A stretch of DNA of 64,000 nucleotides from Flavobacterium fluviatile (GTDB taxonomy: Bacteria > Bacteroidota > Bacteroidia > Flavobacteriales > Flavobacteriaceae): positions 142,065-206,064 of the forward strand of contig NZ_JAADZW010000003.1 in assembly GCF_010645065.1 (NCBI RefSeq). Reading direction: 5' to 3'. Below are positions 37,201 to 44,537 of this stretch, piece by piece (within the stretch, counting starts at the first letter, position 1; every line of letters begins with the position of its first letter). The notes beneath the pieces are model-generated. The model worked only from the letters and a program-made list of their open reading frames with translations. It did not search any database and was not told where the DNA came from. Made by a program: the position numbers and the translations under genes.

Positions 37201-38266
37201 GACTGTTTTAACTACATCCCAAAGAATATATGTTTACGCCATTTCAGGAAACCGACTGACCTGTACAAGCGAAAAAAACTTTTTAGTCAACATCTCAGCA
37301 ACTCCGGTATTAGTAAATGCTCCGGATGTTACCGTTTGTGGAAGTTATACTTTGCCTCCTTTATCGGTTGGGAATTATTACAGCGGACCCGATGCAACCG
37401 GAACACTTTATACATCCGGACAGCAAATAACCGCCAGCCAGCAAATGTATATTTACGCAGCTGCAGCCGGAAACCCTGATTGCAATGCTCAGGATGATTT
37501 TAATATTACGGTGTATCCTCTCAAAAATCTGCTGTTGCGAAACGAAATAATCTGCGTTGATTTTCAAACAGGGACTACGCTACGCTCGGCGCAACTGAGA
37601 TCAGGACTTGATCCGGCTATCTATACGGTCGACTGGTATTTAGCCGGAAACAAAGTTGGTACGGGTCCTGATTATACTGCATCAAAAGAGGGCACTTACA
37701 CCCTTCAGATTACTAAAAATACGCCTGATGTTGGAAATGATTGCGGCTACAATCCGGCTACGGTTATTGTCGAAAAATCAGGTCCGGCAGTTGCTTCCGT
37801 CAATATGAACTACTCATTTCAGGAAAATACAGACGTCACCGTAACATTGCACAACGGTTTCGGGAGCTATGAATACCAGCTGGATGACGGCAGTTTTCAA
37901 ACCAGCAACATATTTCGTGATGTCGATTCAGGAGAGCACGTTATCACGGTACGGGATATCAAAGGAAACTGCGACGACCAGATTCTCATTATCAACGTCC
38001 TCAAATATCCCAAGTTTTTTACTCCCAACAACGACGGTTACAATGACACCTGGAACATTCCGGATCTCGCTTACCAGCCCGACGCGTACATCAATATCTT
38101 CGACCGGTACGGAAAAACATTAAAGCAGATAAAACCTTCCGGTCCCGGCTGGGACGGCAATTACAATGGCGATCCGCTTCCCTCTACCGATTACTGGTTT
38201 CAGGTTTTCTATACCCTAAACGGAACATTCCAGGTTTTCAGGGCTCATTTTAGTATGAAACGATAA
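34211..38266 (+). CDS. Giant T9SS cargo: choice-of-anchor L domain, eight ~70-residue repeats, type B sorting domain
   Basis: This 1351-residue secreted protein has a signal peptide (MRSALLLLLLLFSTLSSSQG) and a choice-of-anchor L domain at about 30-265 (FDFLFASNEYGEFQCGFSDVFAFIL). Immunoglobulin-like segments follow to about 530. Then come eight tandem repeats of about 70 residues, each built on CxSYTLPPL-NGxYYT-GGxGT-AGxxIT-QTIYVY-CTNExxF. The C-terminus from about 1262 is a T9SS type B domain (PKFFTPNNDGYNDTWNIP, FDRYGKTL, WDGNYNGDPLPSTDYWF, FSMKR). It is thus exported by type IX secretion and probably surface-bound, with adhesin-like architecture. Function is inferred only from architecture. 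The gene end is part of a duplicated segment (see 38244-38519). Confidence 0.9.
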   Translation: MRSALLLLLLLFSTLSSSQGITVDTTTLAIPELVRQELMQNACANESNFRFSSRLGIGKFTNTNPNFPITHGIIIRNGIAKHTEGAYTGTNESTRLNNNNDSDLQNISNENGQIVPITDVSYLQFDFTPLSSNFSFDFLFASNEYGEFQCGFSDVFAFILTDLTTGVSTNLAVVPGTPTPVSVKNIRDQQYNSACLSANANLFDRYNVNNPAGSAINMRGETKVLKASSTVIPNRTYSIKLAIGDYNDSNYDSAVFIKGGSFMTTMDLGPDRLICEGEKIILQSDIAGNYSYEWTLNGAVIPGETGSSLTVEQSGTYGVTATLSGCVIKDQVIIKDLVIKTPKNLIACYNTNGTYQYDLTQNNLTSLGIDPSKYTIYYFDSLASANANGPAIPQNQLNSFTSSGNQTIYIKAVPLNNNSFFCTNIISFDLLVTPPVNIVQPPDIRVCNTITGRVIVDLTVQESAILNGQNPSDYKISYYTSQTSANSATNNIADPKAFNTSTAQTPQTIWVRVENIASAVCYATVNFEIIIYSLPPVDDIPNVIACNSYTLPPIANGEYNTGPNGTGTKLNAGDVITKGGVYYIFNRSAANGCTNENSFNVILIYELSFKKEVCGEYTVPRVAAGGFFSAAGGQGNPIPAGTIFTTSQTIYYYARINGAVCRDEAVPFTVFPLPLVDKPANVLTCDSYTLPPLTNGNYYTATGGLGTRLNAGSNITASRTLYVFANDGRCTNEHSFKIDIVKSSAFVPVTRCGNYVLPPVAVGGYYTAPAGQGQNIPAGTNITTSQTVYYYAATTTSPNCTDNLKYEITIKTLPLVDTPGNRVECERYVLPALVNGKYYTKTNGGGTALKAGDVITSTQTIFVYATNTDCTNEHSFVVEIRKRPLVDSFTDVVTCSAFKLPVLKNGKYYTATGGPHGQGVQISEGTLINTNQTIYIYNELADFTSCSNETFFRVTYNGIDVGTFTDVNVCDSYTLPPLQLGNYYAQPGGTGVIIPAGTVLTTSQRIYVYAISGNRLTCTSEKNFLVNISATPVLVNAPDVTVCGSYTLPPLSVGNYYSGPDATGTLYTSGQQITASQQMYIYAAAAGNPDCNAQDDFNITVYPLKNLLLRNEIICVDFQTGTTLRSAQLRSGLDPAIYTVDWYLAGNKVGTGPDYTASKEGTYTLQITKNTPDVGNDCGYNPATVIVEKSGPAVASVNMNYSFQENTDVTVTLHNGFGSYEYQLDDGSFQTSNIFRDVDSGEHVITVRDIKGNCDDQILIINVLKYPKFFTPNNDGYNDTWNIPDLAYQPDAYINIFDRYGKTLKQIKPSGPGWDGNYNGDPLPSTDYWFQVFYTLNGTFQVFRAHFSMKR

Positions 38267-38519
38267 TCATTTGGGCGTGCCACCATCCCGGCAAGAGGGC
38301 AACATACTTTGTGGTTATTCGCCCTTTTACCGGCATGCTGTCAGGCTGTACGCGTTACTTAGGTAACCTGCTCCCATCCTTCACGCGGGCGCAAGAACAT
38401 TTTTGTAAGTTTGAGATTATTATTTTTCTATATTTGGAAAAATATACGAAACGAACATTCGTATATACACCTAAATTTGGGTAGATATGCGAATGTTTGT
38501 TTCGCGTATAAATAAGTTA
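38244..38519 (+). repeat. Structured leader repeat, copy 1
   Basis: About 276 bases, starting in the last codons of the giant gene (CTCATTTTAGTAT), are repeated with high similarity at 42114-42382. It folds into nested stems: GGGCGTG with CACGCGGGC as outer arms, CCGGCAAGAGGGC with GCCCTTTTACCGG, and GTTACTTAGGTAAC. It continues with a -7 promoter match and ends AATAAGTTA, after which the two copies diverge. Confidence 0.85.
38429..38436 (+). promoter_or_regulatory. Conserved -7 element inside leader repeat 1
   Basis: TATATTTG matches TAnnTTTG, with a TTTG at 38402-38405 (23-base spacer) or 38410-38413 (15-base spacer). The same element is kept in the second leader copy, both ahead of orphan genes. 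Confidence 0.55.
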
Positions 38520-38531
38520 GGCACAATTTAT

Positions 38532-39221
38532 ATGGACATTCTTCTCAATTTCATAAGCGCAATCATCGGTGGACTCATAGTTTGGGCTGTTCAACAACTT
38601 TATCAAAATAACAGAGAAAACAAAAAATCGAAACATGTACAAATAAGACATAAAGAAAAAATCCTTGATTTTGAGATTTTAGAAAAACTAAAACCCGGAA
38701 TGCACATAGATTTGATGAAAGAATATTTTGGAAATCCTTACAAGTTATTTAAAGATGATGATGAAGTATTTAATGAAAAATTAATTACGACGAATTCATA
38801 CCTGTATTCTTTCAGAAATGCAGATATAAAAATTACTTCAAAAGATAACTTAACAATTGACACTGTTACGGTTTTTCCAAGAGATAAAACGTTTAATATA
38901 ACCAAATTTGTCGAAGGCTTAAATTTAAATTCAAGTAAAATTAATCTAGCAAGAGTTAATGAAGAATTGCTTTCAATTTCCGAACACACATTTATTGCTG
39001 CTAGGCTCGACTATTGTTTTGCACTAAAATATCGAATCGCAAATCCATTATATCTAACCATAACATTATTTGGAGTTATGGAAGGTGATTTTCATGAATA
39101 TTTTGAGACGGAAGATCCAAACCTATTTTTAAATGGATTAATTACAGGAATATGTATTTCAGAATATACTGATTTAGAGAATGAGAATATTTTCTACATT
39201 TATGAGTATGAACTTCGGTAA
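38532..39221 (+). CDS. Orphan membrane-anchored protein
   Basis: The 229-residue product begins MDILLNFISAIIGGLIVWAVQQLYQ, one N-terminal membrane helix (about 4-24). A basic linker and a soluble, mostly beta domain with LKPGMHIDLMKEYFGNPYKLF follow. An upstream ATG at 38487 would add 15 residues, but it lies within the leader repeat, before the point (38516) where repeats diverge, so 38532 is preferred. The motif recalls small SmpA/BamE-like or ETEC_3214-type proteins, but this is a weak impression. No function can be assigned. It is bracketed by complementary ends (38516-38531 and 39218-39233), like a gene cassette. Confidence 0.7.
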   Translation: MDILLNFISAIIGGLIVWAVQQLYQNNRENKKSKHVQIRHKEKILDFEILEKLKPGMHIDLMKEYFGNPYKLFKDDDEVFNEKLITTNSYLYSFRNADIKITSKDNLTIDTVTVFPRDKTFNITKFVEGLNLNSSKINLARVNEELLSISEHTFIAARLDYCFALKYRIANPLYLTITLFGVMEGDFHEYFETEDPNLFLNGLITGICISEYTDLENENIFYIYEYELR

Positions 39222-39369
39222 ACTGCGCCTAACAGCAAGCAAGCGCAATCGCTGAACTAGCTTCTAACCGGAGCAATACAAATCACGAAAAAACATTATC
39301 TTCACCGATAAAACTCAGCTCGCTTCGCCGCGACTGACGCCTGCTTGCAAACCGTTACCAGCTATATTC
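39218..39369 (+). other. attC-like imperfect inverted repeat between two orphan genes
   Basis: The left end GTAAACTGCGCCTAAC (39218-39233) is the near-complement of the sequence starting GTTAGGCACAATTTAT at 38516, the beginning of the preceding unit. The right end contains CTGCTTGCAAACCGTTA, complementary to the left AGCAAGCA part, and finishes at GTTACCAGCTATATT (39354-39368). That last block is the near-complement of AATACAGCTGGTAA at 40003-40016, the end of the next unit. This is how integron attC sites relate to their cassettes (RYYYAAC and GTTRRRY). No integrase is in the window. Confidence 0.5.
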
Positions 39370-39406
39370 TCCCAGATCACGAAAATAAAACAAGAAAAAT
39401 TATAGA

Positions 39407-39997
39407 ATGGAAAATGATTTTACGAAAATAATGTCCAATAGAAGTGACGAAGAACTAATCAAAATTGTAACTGTTGATATTGGAAAATATCAAGAATTAG
39501 CAATTGAAACTGCAAAAAAAGAAATTAAACTCAGAAATATCGACTCAACTCGTTTTAAAGAAGTTGCAGAAAAAGTGGAGGCAGAAAAGCAGAAACTTGA
39601 AAAATTAGAAAATAATACTGTCCACTCAAAAATTAGATTTCTAAATTTCCTGATTGACTTTACTATAATTTTTGTGATTTATTTCATGATTATTCCCAAT
39701 ATTGAAACTTTATTATCACTAACGAACCAAACAGAAAGAGCAATATACAGAATAACAACATTAATAATTTTTATTGCTACTTATTATATAGTTTTTGAAC
39801 ACAAATACCAGAAAACAGTCGGGAAAATTATAACTAAAACTAAAGTTGTAAACTTAGAAGGAGAAAAAGCGGAGCTTGGTGATATAATAAGCCGAACATT
39901 TTGTCGATTAATTCCTTTTGATAGATTTTCATTCTTTTTCACAAGAAATGGATTTCATGATGCAATATCAAAAACGAAAGTAATAAAAGACAACTAA
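39407..39997 (+). CDS. RDD family membrane protein
   Basis: This 196-residue protein has a soluble helical N-terminus (about 1-75, MSNRSDEELIKIV and a KVEAEKQKLEKLE coil), followed by an RDD domain with membrane segments at about 80-98 and 112-130. Then come TVGKIITKTKVVNLEG and SRTFCRLIPFDRFSFFF, the usual RDD second half. RDD proteins are suspected transporters; at least one family member acts as a sodium/proton antiporter, but this cannot be assumed here. It lies inside a unit bounded by complementary ends (39354-39368 and 40003-40016). Confidence 0.85.
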   Translation: MENDFTKIMSNRSDEELIKIVTVDIGKYQELAIETAKKEIKLRNIDSTRFKEVAEKVEAEKQKLEKLENNTVHSKIRFLNFLIDFTIIFVIYFMIIPNIETLLSLTNQTERAIYRITTLIIFIATYYIVFEHKYQKTVGKIITKTKVVNLEGEKAELGDIISRTFCRLIPFDRFSFFFTRNGFHDAISKTKVIKDN

Positions 39998-40035
39998 ATA
40001 AAAATACAGCTGGTAATCGAGTAGACGGCTTCCGA

Positions 40036-40214
40036 TCTGGTGCTCGTTTGCAACGAGTACCTATACAAATCAAAAGATAAATCGTAGCGTTTGTCCGCGG
40101 TTATTAATTCAAAACTTCCTTAATTCATTAGGCAATTTATTTAAATAGTGGCGTTACAAACGCTATATTTAGTTCTTATAAGTAAACAGGTACTCGTTGC
40201 AAACGAGCACCAGA
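40036..40214. mobile_element. REPIN/MITE-like element, copy 1
   Basis: This 179-base noncoding element has terminal inverted repeats: TCTGGTGCTCGTTTGC at the left and GCAAACGAGCACCAGA at the right. Each end is itself a hairpin (GTGCTCGTT and AACGAGTAC). An inner pair (GTAGCGTTTGT and a complement near GCGTTACAAACGC) is also present. Copies lie at 43667-43848 and 44538-44719. This one sits 20 bases after the complementary end of the RDD-gene unit. No transposase for it is in the window. Confidence 0.8.
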
Positions 40215-40259
40215 TTGACTTCATAAGATGCTAGTGAGCAAAATACTGAAATACTAGTA

Positions 40260-40880
40260 TTAATCCGGAAACCATCTATCAATCAAAGTTTTTATTTCCA
40301 ATTTCGCCTTTTCAAGAATTGAATCTAATTGGTCTCTGTTTTGATCCACTCCAAAAGCCGAAATCTGTTCTGAAGAGATACCCATAAAATCAAAATTTTG
40401 TTTTATTGTAGAGGAAGCAAATTCCCTTATAGTACCGGAATTATTATAGTCAAATCCACTGACTACTATTGATAAAGCCTTTTTATCTTTACAAAGACCG
40501 CTAAAACCTGTTTCAGGGCTAAAAGAAAATGTCTTATCACTAACCACAATAGCATCTATCCAGGCCTTTACTGTTGCCGGCATTGAAAAATTGTAAATTG
40601 GAAAAGCCAATACAATATTATCAGCCGCAATCACTTCCTCTATAAGTTTGTGATGATTAGACAGCGTTAAGAGTTCTGTTTCCGAAAAGTCTCTTTTACC
40701 CATATTCCATTCCATTATTAAATTCAAATTTTTCTCTAATAACAAATCTGGCGGAGTTTCAGCTAAATCTAAATGTTTTATTTCTGTTTTTCCTTTTGCC
40801 AGTTCCACAAATTCATTAAATAAAATTTTTGTGTAAGAGCCTTTTCTAGGGGTGTAATTTATTACTAATGTTTTTTTCAT
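40260..40880 (-). CDS. NADH:quinone/azo oxidoreductase, flavodoxin-like fold
   Basis: This 206-residue flavoprotein starts LVINYTPRKGSYTKILFNEFVEL, the phosphate-binding loop of AzoR-like enzymes. It also has FPIYNFSMPATVKAWIDAIVVSDKTFSF, the core motif of FMN-dependent NADH-azoreductases and NQO-type enzymes, and a C-terminal GISSEQISAFGVDQ block. Such enzymes reduce quinones, azo dyes or nitro compounds in the cytosol and often protect against electrophiles. It is divergent from a LysR-family regulator with only 80 bases between, the classic layout of a LysR-controlled stress enzyme. Substrate not known. Confidence 0.88.
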   Translation of the reverse strand: MKKTLVINYTPRKGSYTKILFNEFVELAKGKTEIKHLDLAETPPDLLLEKNLNLIMEWNMGKRDFSETELLTLSNHHKLIEEVIAADNIVLAFPIYNFSMPATVKAWIDAIVVSDKTFSFSPETGFSGLCKDKKALSIVVSGFDYNNSGTIREFASSTIKQNFDFMGISSEQISAFGVDQNRDQLDSILEKAKLEIKTLIDRWFPD

Positions 40881-40960
40881 TTGTCCATTTTTTTTACAAA
40901 TATAGAATCAGCACATTAATAATTTTAATTATTTTTGTTTGCTTATTTATAATATATGTT

Positions 40961-41854
40961 ATGATTAATTTAGAATGGCTGAGAACTTTTAGCGCTATAT
41001 ATGACTGTAAAAATATAACCGAAGCTTCAAAAAAATTAAATATGACGCAACCCGGAGTCAGTAAACATTTATCTGCCCTGGAAAGCCATATTGGAAAAAA
41101 ACTATTTGAAAGAACTACCCGGAAATTAGAACCTACCGAATATGGAAAATTTTTATATTCACAAATTAATAATCCATTAAGTGAATTAGAAAAAGTAGAA
41201 TATTATTCCGGTCAAAGAGCAAAAAAACAACGATCTGCCATAACAATTGGCTGTACAACAGACTTTTTCAGAAAAGAATTAATACATCATATTTATACTT
41301 TTGACATGTATATAGTGATCCATTTCGGAAATGAAAAAGAATTGATTGAAGCTCTTGAAATGGAAAAAATTCAATTATTGGCTGGAATAAAAAAACACGA
41401 TACTTACGACCATCAATTCACATACCTAAAGAATGAAGGGTTAGAATTAATTTGCTCTAATTCTATTGTTCTTCCGGAGAATATTGAAAAAAATGATACC
41501 CAATTCATCACATGGCTGCAAAAGCAAACCTGGTTTACCTATGACAATAACCAAAATGATATAAAAAAGTTCTGGGATTCCAGATTTAATACCAGTCCTA
41601 AAATAGTTCCAAGATATATATTACCCTCCTATCTGGACATCATAGAAGCTTTAAAAAATAATAGCGGATTTAGTATAGTTCCTAAACATTTATGTGAGGA
41701 AGCGTTAGACAAAAATTTAATAAAAACACCCATTAAGTCTTCTAAAATAACAGAGCAAAAACTATTTTATTCATTCAAGCTGAAGAATAATAACCTGAAA
41801 GAAATTAACCTTTTTATAGAGAAGATGAAAAACACTAATTTACCGCCTAATTAA
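40961..41854 (+). CDS. LysR-family transcriptional regulator
   Basis: The protein begins MINLEWLRTFSAIYDCKNITEASKKLNMTQPGVSKHLSALESHIGKKLFERTTRKLEPT, an unmistakable LysR winged helix. A periplasmic-binding-like effector domain follows to residue 297. An in-frame upstream ATG at 40868 would add 31 very hydrophobic residues and overlap the divergent gene, so ATG at 40961 is chosen. It probably controls the oxidoreductase across the 80-base intergenic region, binding a quinone-like or electrophilic inducer; this is inferred from layout. Confidence 0.9.
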   Translation: MINLEWLRTFSAIYDCKNITEASKKLNMTQPGVSKHLSALESHIGKKLFERTTRKLEPTEYGKFLYSQINNPLSELEKVEYYSGQRAKKQRSAITIGCTTDFFRKELIHHIYTFDMYIVIHFGNEKELIEALEMEKIQLLAGIKKHDTYDHQFTYLKNEGLELICSNSIVLPENIEKNDTQFITWLQKQTWFTYDNNQNDIKKFWDSRFNTSPKIVPRYILPSYLDIIEALKNNSGFSIVPKHLCEEALDKNLIKTPIKSSKITEQKLFYSFKLKNNNLKEINLFIEKMKNTNLPPN

Positions 41855-42061
41855 ATTAACCCGGTGGGTGAAATTAAAATAAGTTTCAGGCTGAGTCCAT
41901 TCGGCTTCGCTCAGGATAAACTTAGTCGAAGCCCTTTTGAGCTCTTAAGCCTTCGACTCCGCTCAGGATGACATCAATTTTTTAGGTTATAAATGATGTT
42001 TTACTTATTATTTTATACTTATTAATTCATTTTAAATCAATTTCACCCAACGGGTTGAATT
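41854..42061. mobile_element. Second MITE-like inverted-repeat element
   Basis: About 208 noncoding bases are bounded by inverted arms: left TTAACCCGGTGGGTGAAATT (41856-41875) and right AATTTCACCCAACGGGTTGA (42039-42058), matching at most positions. Inside lies the dispersed CTTCGACTCCGCTCAGGATG repeat and its facing partner. It begins exactly at the LysR stop codon. Only one copy is in the window. Confidence 0.6.
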
Positions 42062-42113
42062 AGTTTTTAAGAACACAACTGATTTAGTATAAATATTAGC
42101 AACCCCATCTGCA

Positions 42114-42382
42114 CTCATTTTAGTATAAAACGATAAACATTTGGGCGTGCCACCCTCCCGATAAGTGGGCCAACTCTCTCTACGTTTATTCGCCCACTTA
42201 CCGGGCTGCTGTCAGGCTGTCCGCGTTACTTCGGTAACCTGCTCCCATCCTTCACGCGGGCATAAGGACATTTTTGTAAGTTTGAGATTATTATTTTTTT
42301 ATATTTGGAAAATAATACGAAACATCAGCTTCTCATATACACATGAATTTGGGTAGAATGTTTGTTTCGCATATAAATAAGT
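42114..42382 (+). repeat. Structured leader repeat, copy 2
   Basis: Counterpart of 38244-38519. It starts with a remnant of coding end (CTCATTTTAGTATAAAACGATAA reads as HFSIKR-stop, matching the giant gene HFSMKR-stop). The stems are kept with compensating changes: AAGTGGGC with GCCCACTT here, AAGAGGGC with GCCCTTTT in copy 1. The small hairpin here is GTTAC-TTCG-GTAAC. With 41854-42061 it fills the 579-base gap between the LysR gene and the next orphan gene. Confidence 0.85.
42300..42307 (+). promoter_or_regulatory. Conserved -7 element inside leader repeat 2
   Basis: TATATTTG at the same relative position as in copy 1, 127 bases before the orphan gene start. Confidence 0.55.
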
Positions 42383-42433
42383 TACCATATATTGCCAAAA
42401 ACTGGCGGAGTCAAGAACCGAACCAAAAACAAA

Positions 42434-42931
42434 ATGAGTAATATGGATGAAAAACTCATCGATGCCATTCTTAATGACATTTACAATAATTCTGAGTATA
42501 TATTAGAAGAATCGGACATAGTGCGTAATGACGCTACACAAATTCAGTATCGGGAAATTGTAAGCTTTCTTTGCGAAAATGCCTTTATAAGACAGCCTTT
42601 TAAAAATCACGGTAAGTTAACTATATTGGAAAAAGGTAATGAAGTCATACGTTCAGGTGGTTGGAAAAAATATTTAGATATAGAACAACAAGCAAAAGAA
42701 AGAAACACACAAAAGGCAATATACGACGCGCGAATTTCAAAATTTCAAGCAACGTATGGAAAATACTCATTACCAATTTCAGCGATTGCTCTTTTGGTTG
42801 CAATTGGATCATTGATTGTAGGAATATTAATGTATCAATCAAGAATAAAAGAGCTTGAGATGAAACAAGAAGTGTTAGAAAGAAAAATCTATAAAATTGA
42901 TTCAGTGAAAACTATTTCTAAACAAAAGTAA
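42434..42931 (+). CDS. Orphan protein with C-terminal membrane helix
   Basis: From ATG at 42434 the protein has 165 residues (MSNMDEKLIDAILNDIYNNSEY). The N-terminal 75 residues look like a winged-helix (helices then LTILEKGNEVIRSGGW). A charged coiled segment follows, then one membrane helix (about 108-130, LPISAIALLVAIGSLIVGILM) and a short coiled tail. The frame can be extended to TTG at 42392, but that start is weak and within the unit boundary sequence. No family is recognised. It follows leader repeat 2, as the orphan gene at 38532 follows leader repeat 1. Confidence 0.65.
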   Translation: MSNMDEKLIDAILNDIYNNSEYILEESDIVRNDATQIQYREIVSFLCENAFIRQPFKNHGKLTILEKGNEVIRSGGWKKYLDIEQQAKERNTQKAIYDARISKFQATYGKYSLPISAIALLVAIGSLIVGILMYQSRIKELEMKQEVLERKIYKIDSVKTISKQK

Positions 42932-43153
42932 TTCAAAGCAACAAGCTGATAAATACCACTAATCTCCATTTTCTCAACATGTTATATTGTACATTTCATT
43001 TCCACAAGCAACAAAACTGAGTTTTTTTCAACTTTAGAAGTTAGAAAAAATTATAAGTTTTGTTAACTTCCGTTCGGCAGAGAATACAATCTCCGAAAGG
43101 CGGCAACGCGCGGTTAGCGACCTAATGTTTAGTAGCCATTTTACAACAAACGA

Positions 43154-43651
43154 ATGAAAAAGATAATTACGTTTTTAACTGTATTAATTTTTAACTTTTG
43201 TTTCTGTCAAAGTGAACAAGAAATCAAAAGTTCTTTGAAAAAAATATCTAAAGAATATTTAAGCGAAATGTATATTAACAAAAAGTATGATTCTGCCTCT
43301 AAATTTTGGGATAATGGGATGTTAGTAGAAATGCAAAACTATTACATTAAAAGCGGTCAAGGCAATTTTTCGGATGTCACTTTAAACGAAAAAATAAAAA
43401 CTGATGTCGAAAATTATTTTAATAAACTGAATAAGTTTAAAGTGGATAAAATATTAGACACTCAAATAGAAAATGTAAATGATAAAGTTATCGGATATGT
43501 TTTTTTTGAATATACAGAAACTCTAATAAACAATTCAGAAAAAATAAAAACAATGTTGACTTTGATTTCCTCAGACAATGAAAAGACTTGGCAAATTCAG
43601 GATTGGAAAATTAAAGACATTGTGGACAAAGTTAACCGAAAATTATACTAA
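43154..43651 (+). CDS. Secreted orphan protein
   Basis: The 165-residue product has a signal peptide (MKKIITFLTVLIFNFCFCQ, cleavage near 19-20) and a soluble domain of mixed helices and strands with YLSEMYINKKYDSASKFWDNGM and WQIQDWKIKDIVDKVNRKLY, resembling NTF2-like or DUF4878-type small domains, though this is a weak match. It follows a GC-richer hairpin region (43068-43135, GTTCGGCAGAG and GGCGGCAACGCGCGGTTAG). The start of its unit (GTAGCCATTTTA at 43132-43143) is nearly complementary to AAAACGGCTAC at 43652-43662 after its stop. Confidence 0.65.
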   Translation: MKKIITFLTVLIFNFCFCQSEQEIKSSLKKISKEYLSEMYINKKYDSASKFWDNGMLVEMQNYYIKSGQGNFSDVTLNEKIKTDVENYFNKLNKFKVDKILDTQIENVNDKVIGYVFFEYTETLINNSEKIKTMLTLISSDNEKTWQIQDWKIKDIVDKVNRKLY

Positions 43652-43666
43652 AAAAACGGCTACCCT

Positions 43667-43848
43667 TCTGGTGCTCGTTTGCAACGAGTACCTACATAAA
43701 TTAAAAGATAAATTGTAGCGTTTGTAACGCGGTTATTAACTCAAAAGTTCATTAAAAATTTATAATAAAGCATCGTTTAAGCACAGGCGTCAAAAACGCT
43801 TTATTTATTTTTTATAAGTAAACATGTATTCGTTTATACAGTACCTGT
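43667..43848. mobile_element. REPIN/MITE-like element, copy 2
   Basis: The left end TCTGGTGCTCGTTTGC and the middle match copies 1 and 3. The right end is degraded (AAACATGTATTCGTTTATAC), so the terminal inverted repeat is broken. It starts 16 bases after the secreted orphan gene stop. Confidence 0.75.
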
Positions 43849-43928
43849 TTATGATTATTAATGACAATATAGCCCTACGAAGTCTTATTTATGAAACACT
43901 GCGCATTCTATCATAAAAAACAATAATC

Positions 43929-44522
43929 ATGAAAATTTTTAAAACCATTTTAATTTTACTACTGACCGTTTTTTTAATTATTGCCGGATACATCTATTCT
44001 TTGACATTCAGGCCTGAAGGTCGTATGGATTGGGGTCAGGCCTTATTTTTAAAAGTAGCAGGCGACAATGATACACAAATAGCGCAACTCAAAAAAATGA
44101 CGGTTGAACAACGTGGCCATTTCACAGATGCAGTACCATTCAATACCAAAGGCCTGAATATTGACACACTTAAAATCACAAATGATAGCCTGACAGCCTT
44201 TATCTTCAAACCTAAAAACTTACCTAAAAACAGCCCTGTGATTATCTACTTTCATGGAGGTGCATTTGTTTTACCCTGGACAAATGTGTCAGTTACTTAT
44301 GCTACACTTTTGGCTAATTCGTTTAAGGCCATTGTAGTTGGTGTTGATTATAGAGTAGCCCCTGAACACCCCTTTCCCATACCTAATAACGATTGTTATG
44401 CTGCATTGCTTTGGACAATACAAAATATTAAAAAATGGGAAGGAAACCCAGCTCTACGAAGTGTTTTCAACAAGTGCTGCGCAAATGTCTCTGACTTTTC
44501 GCATTTTTTTATGCTGTTATAA
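43929..44522 (+). pseudogene. Truncated alpha/beta hydrolase (HSL/GDXG esterase family)
   Basis: The reading frame codes an N-terminal membrane anchor (MKIFKTILILLLTVFLIIAGYIY) and the first half of an alpha/beta-hydrolase-3 domain. It has the oxyanion motif YFHGGAF at His109-Gly111 and VDYRVAPEHPFPIP at 139-152. It then departs from the family after KKWEGNP and stops at 197, before the GDSAGGN nucleophile elbow and the Asp/His of the triad. Intact relatives have over 300 residues. The enzyme cannot be active. Near-repeats (AGCCCTACGAAGT at 43871 and AGCTCTACGAAGT at 44451, both followed by CTGCGCA) bracket the remnant, suggesting element-mediated loss. Confidence 0.75.
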
Positions 44523-44537
44523 ATTCTAAATCACCCT

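Noticed and set aside
38249..38516. A riboswitch before the orphan gene
   Set aside because: The structured repeat matches no riboswitch class I know, and both copies precede unrelated genes; a mobile or cassette-associated element explains it better.
38487..38531. ATG at 38487 as start of the orphan membrane protein
   Set aside because: It lies inside the duplicated leader; the sequence unique to this gene begins after 38516, and ATG 38532 opens directly into the membrane helix.
40868..40960. Hydrophobic N-terminal extension of the LysR regulator
   Set aside because: It overlaps the divergent oxidoreductase start and precedes the canonical LysR opening MINLEWLRTF; it is most likely untranslated.
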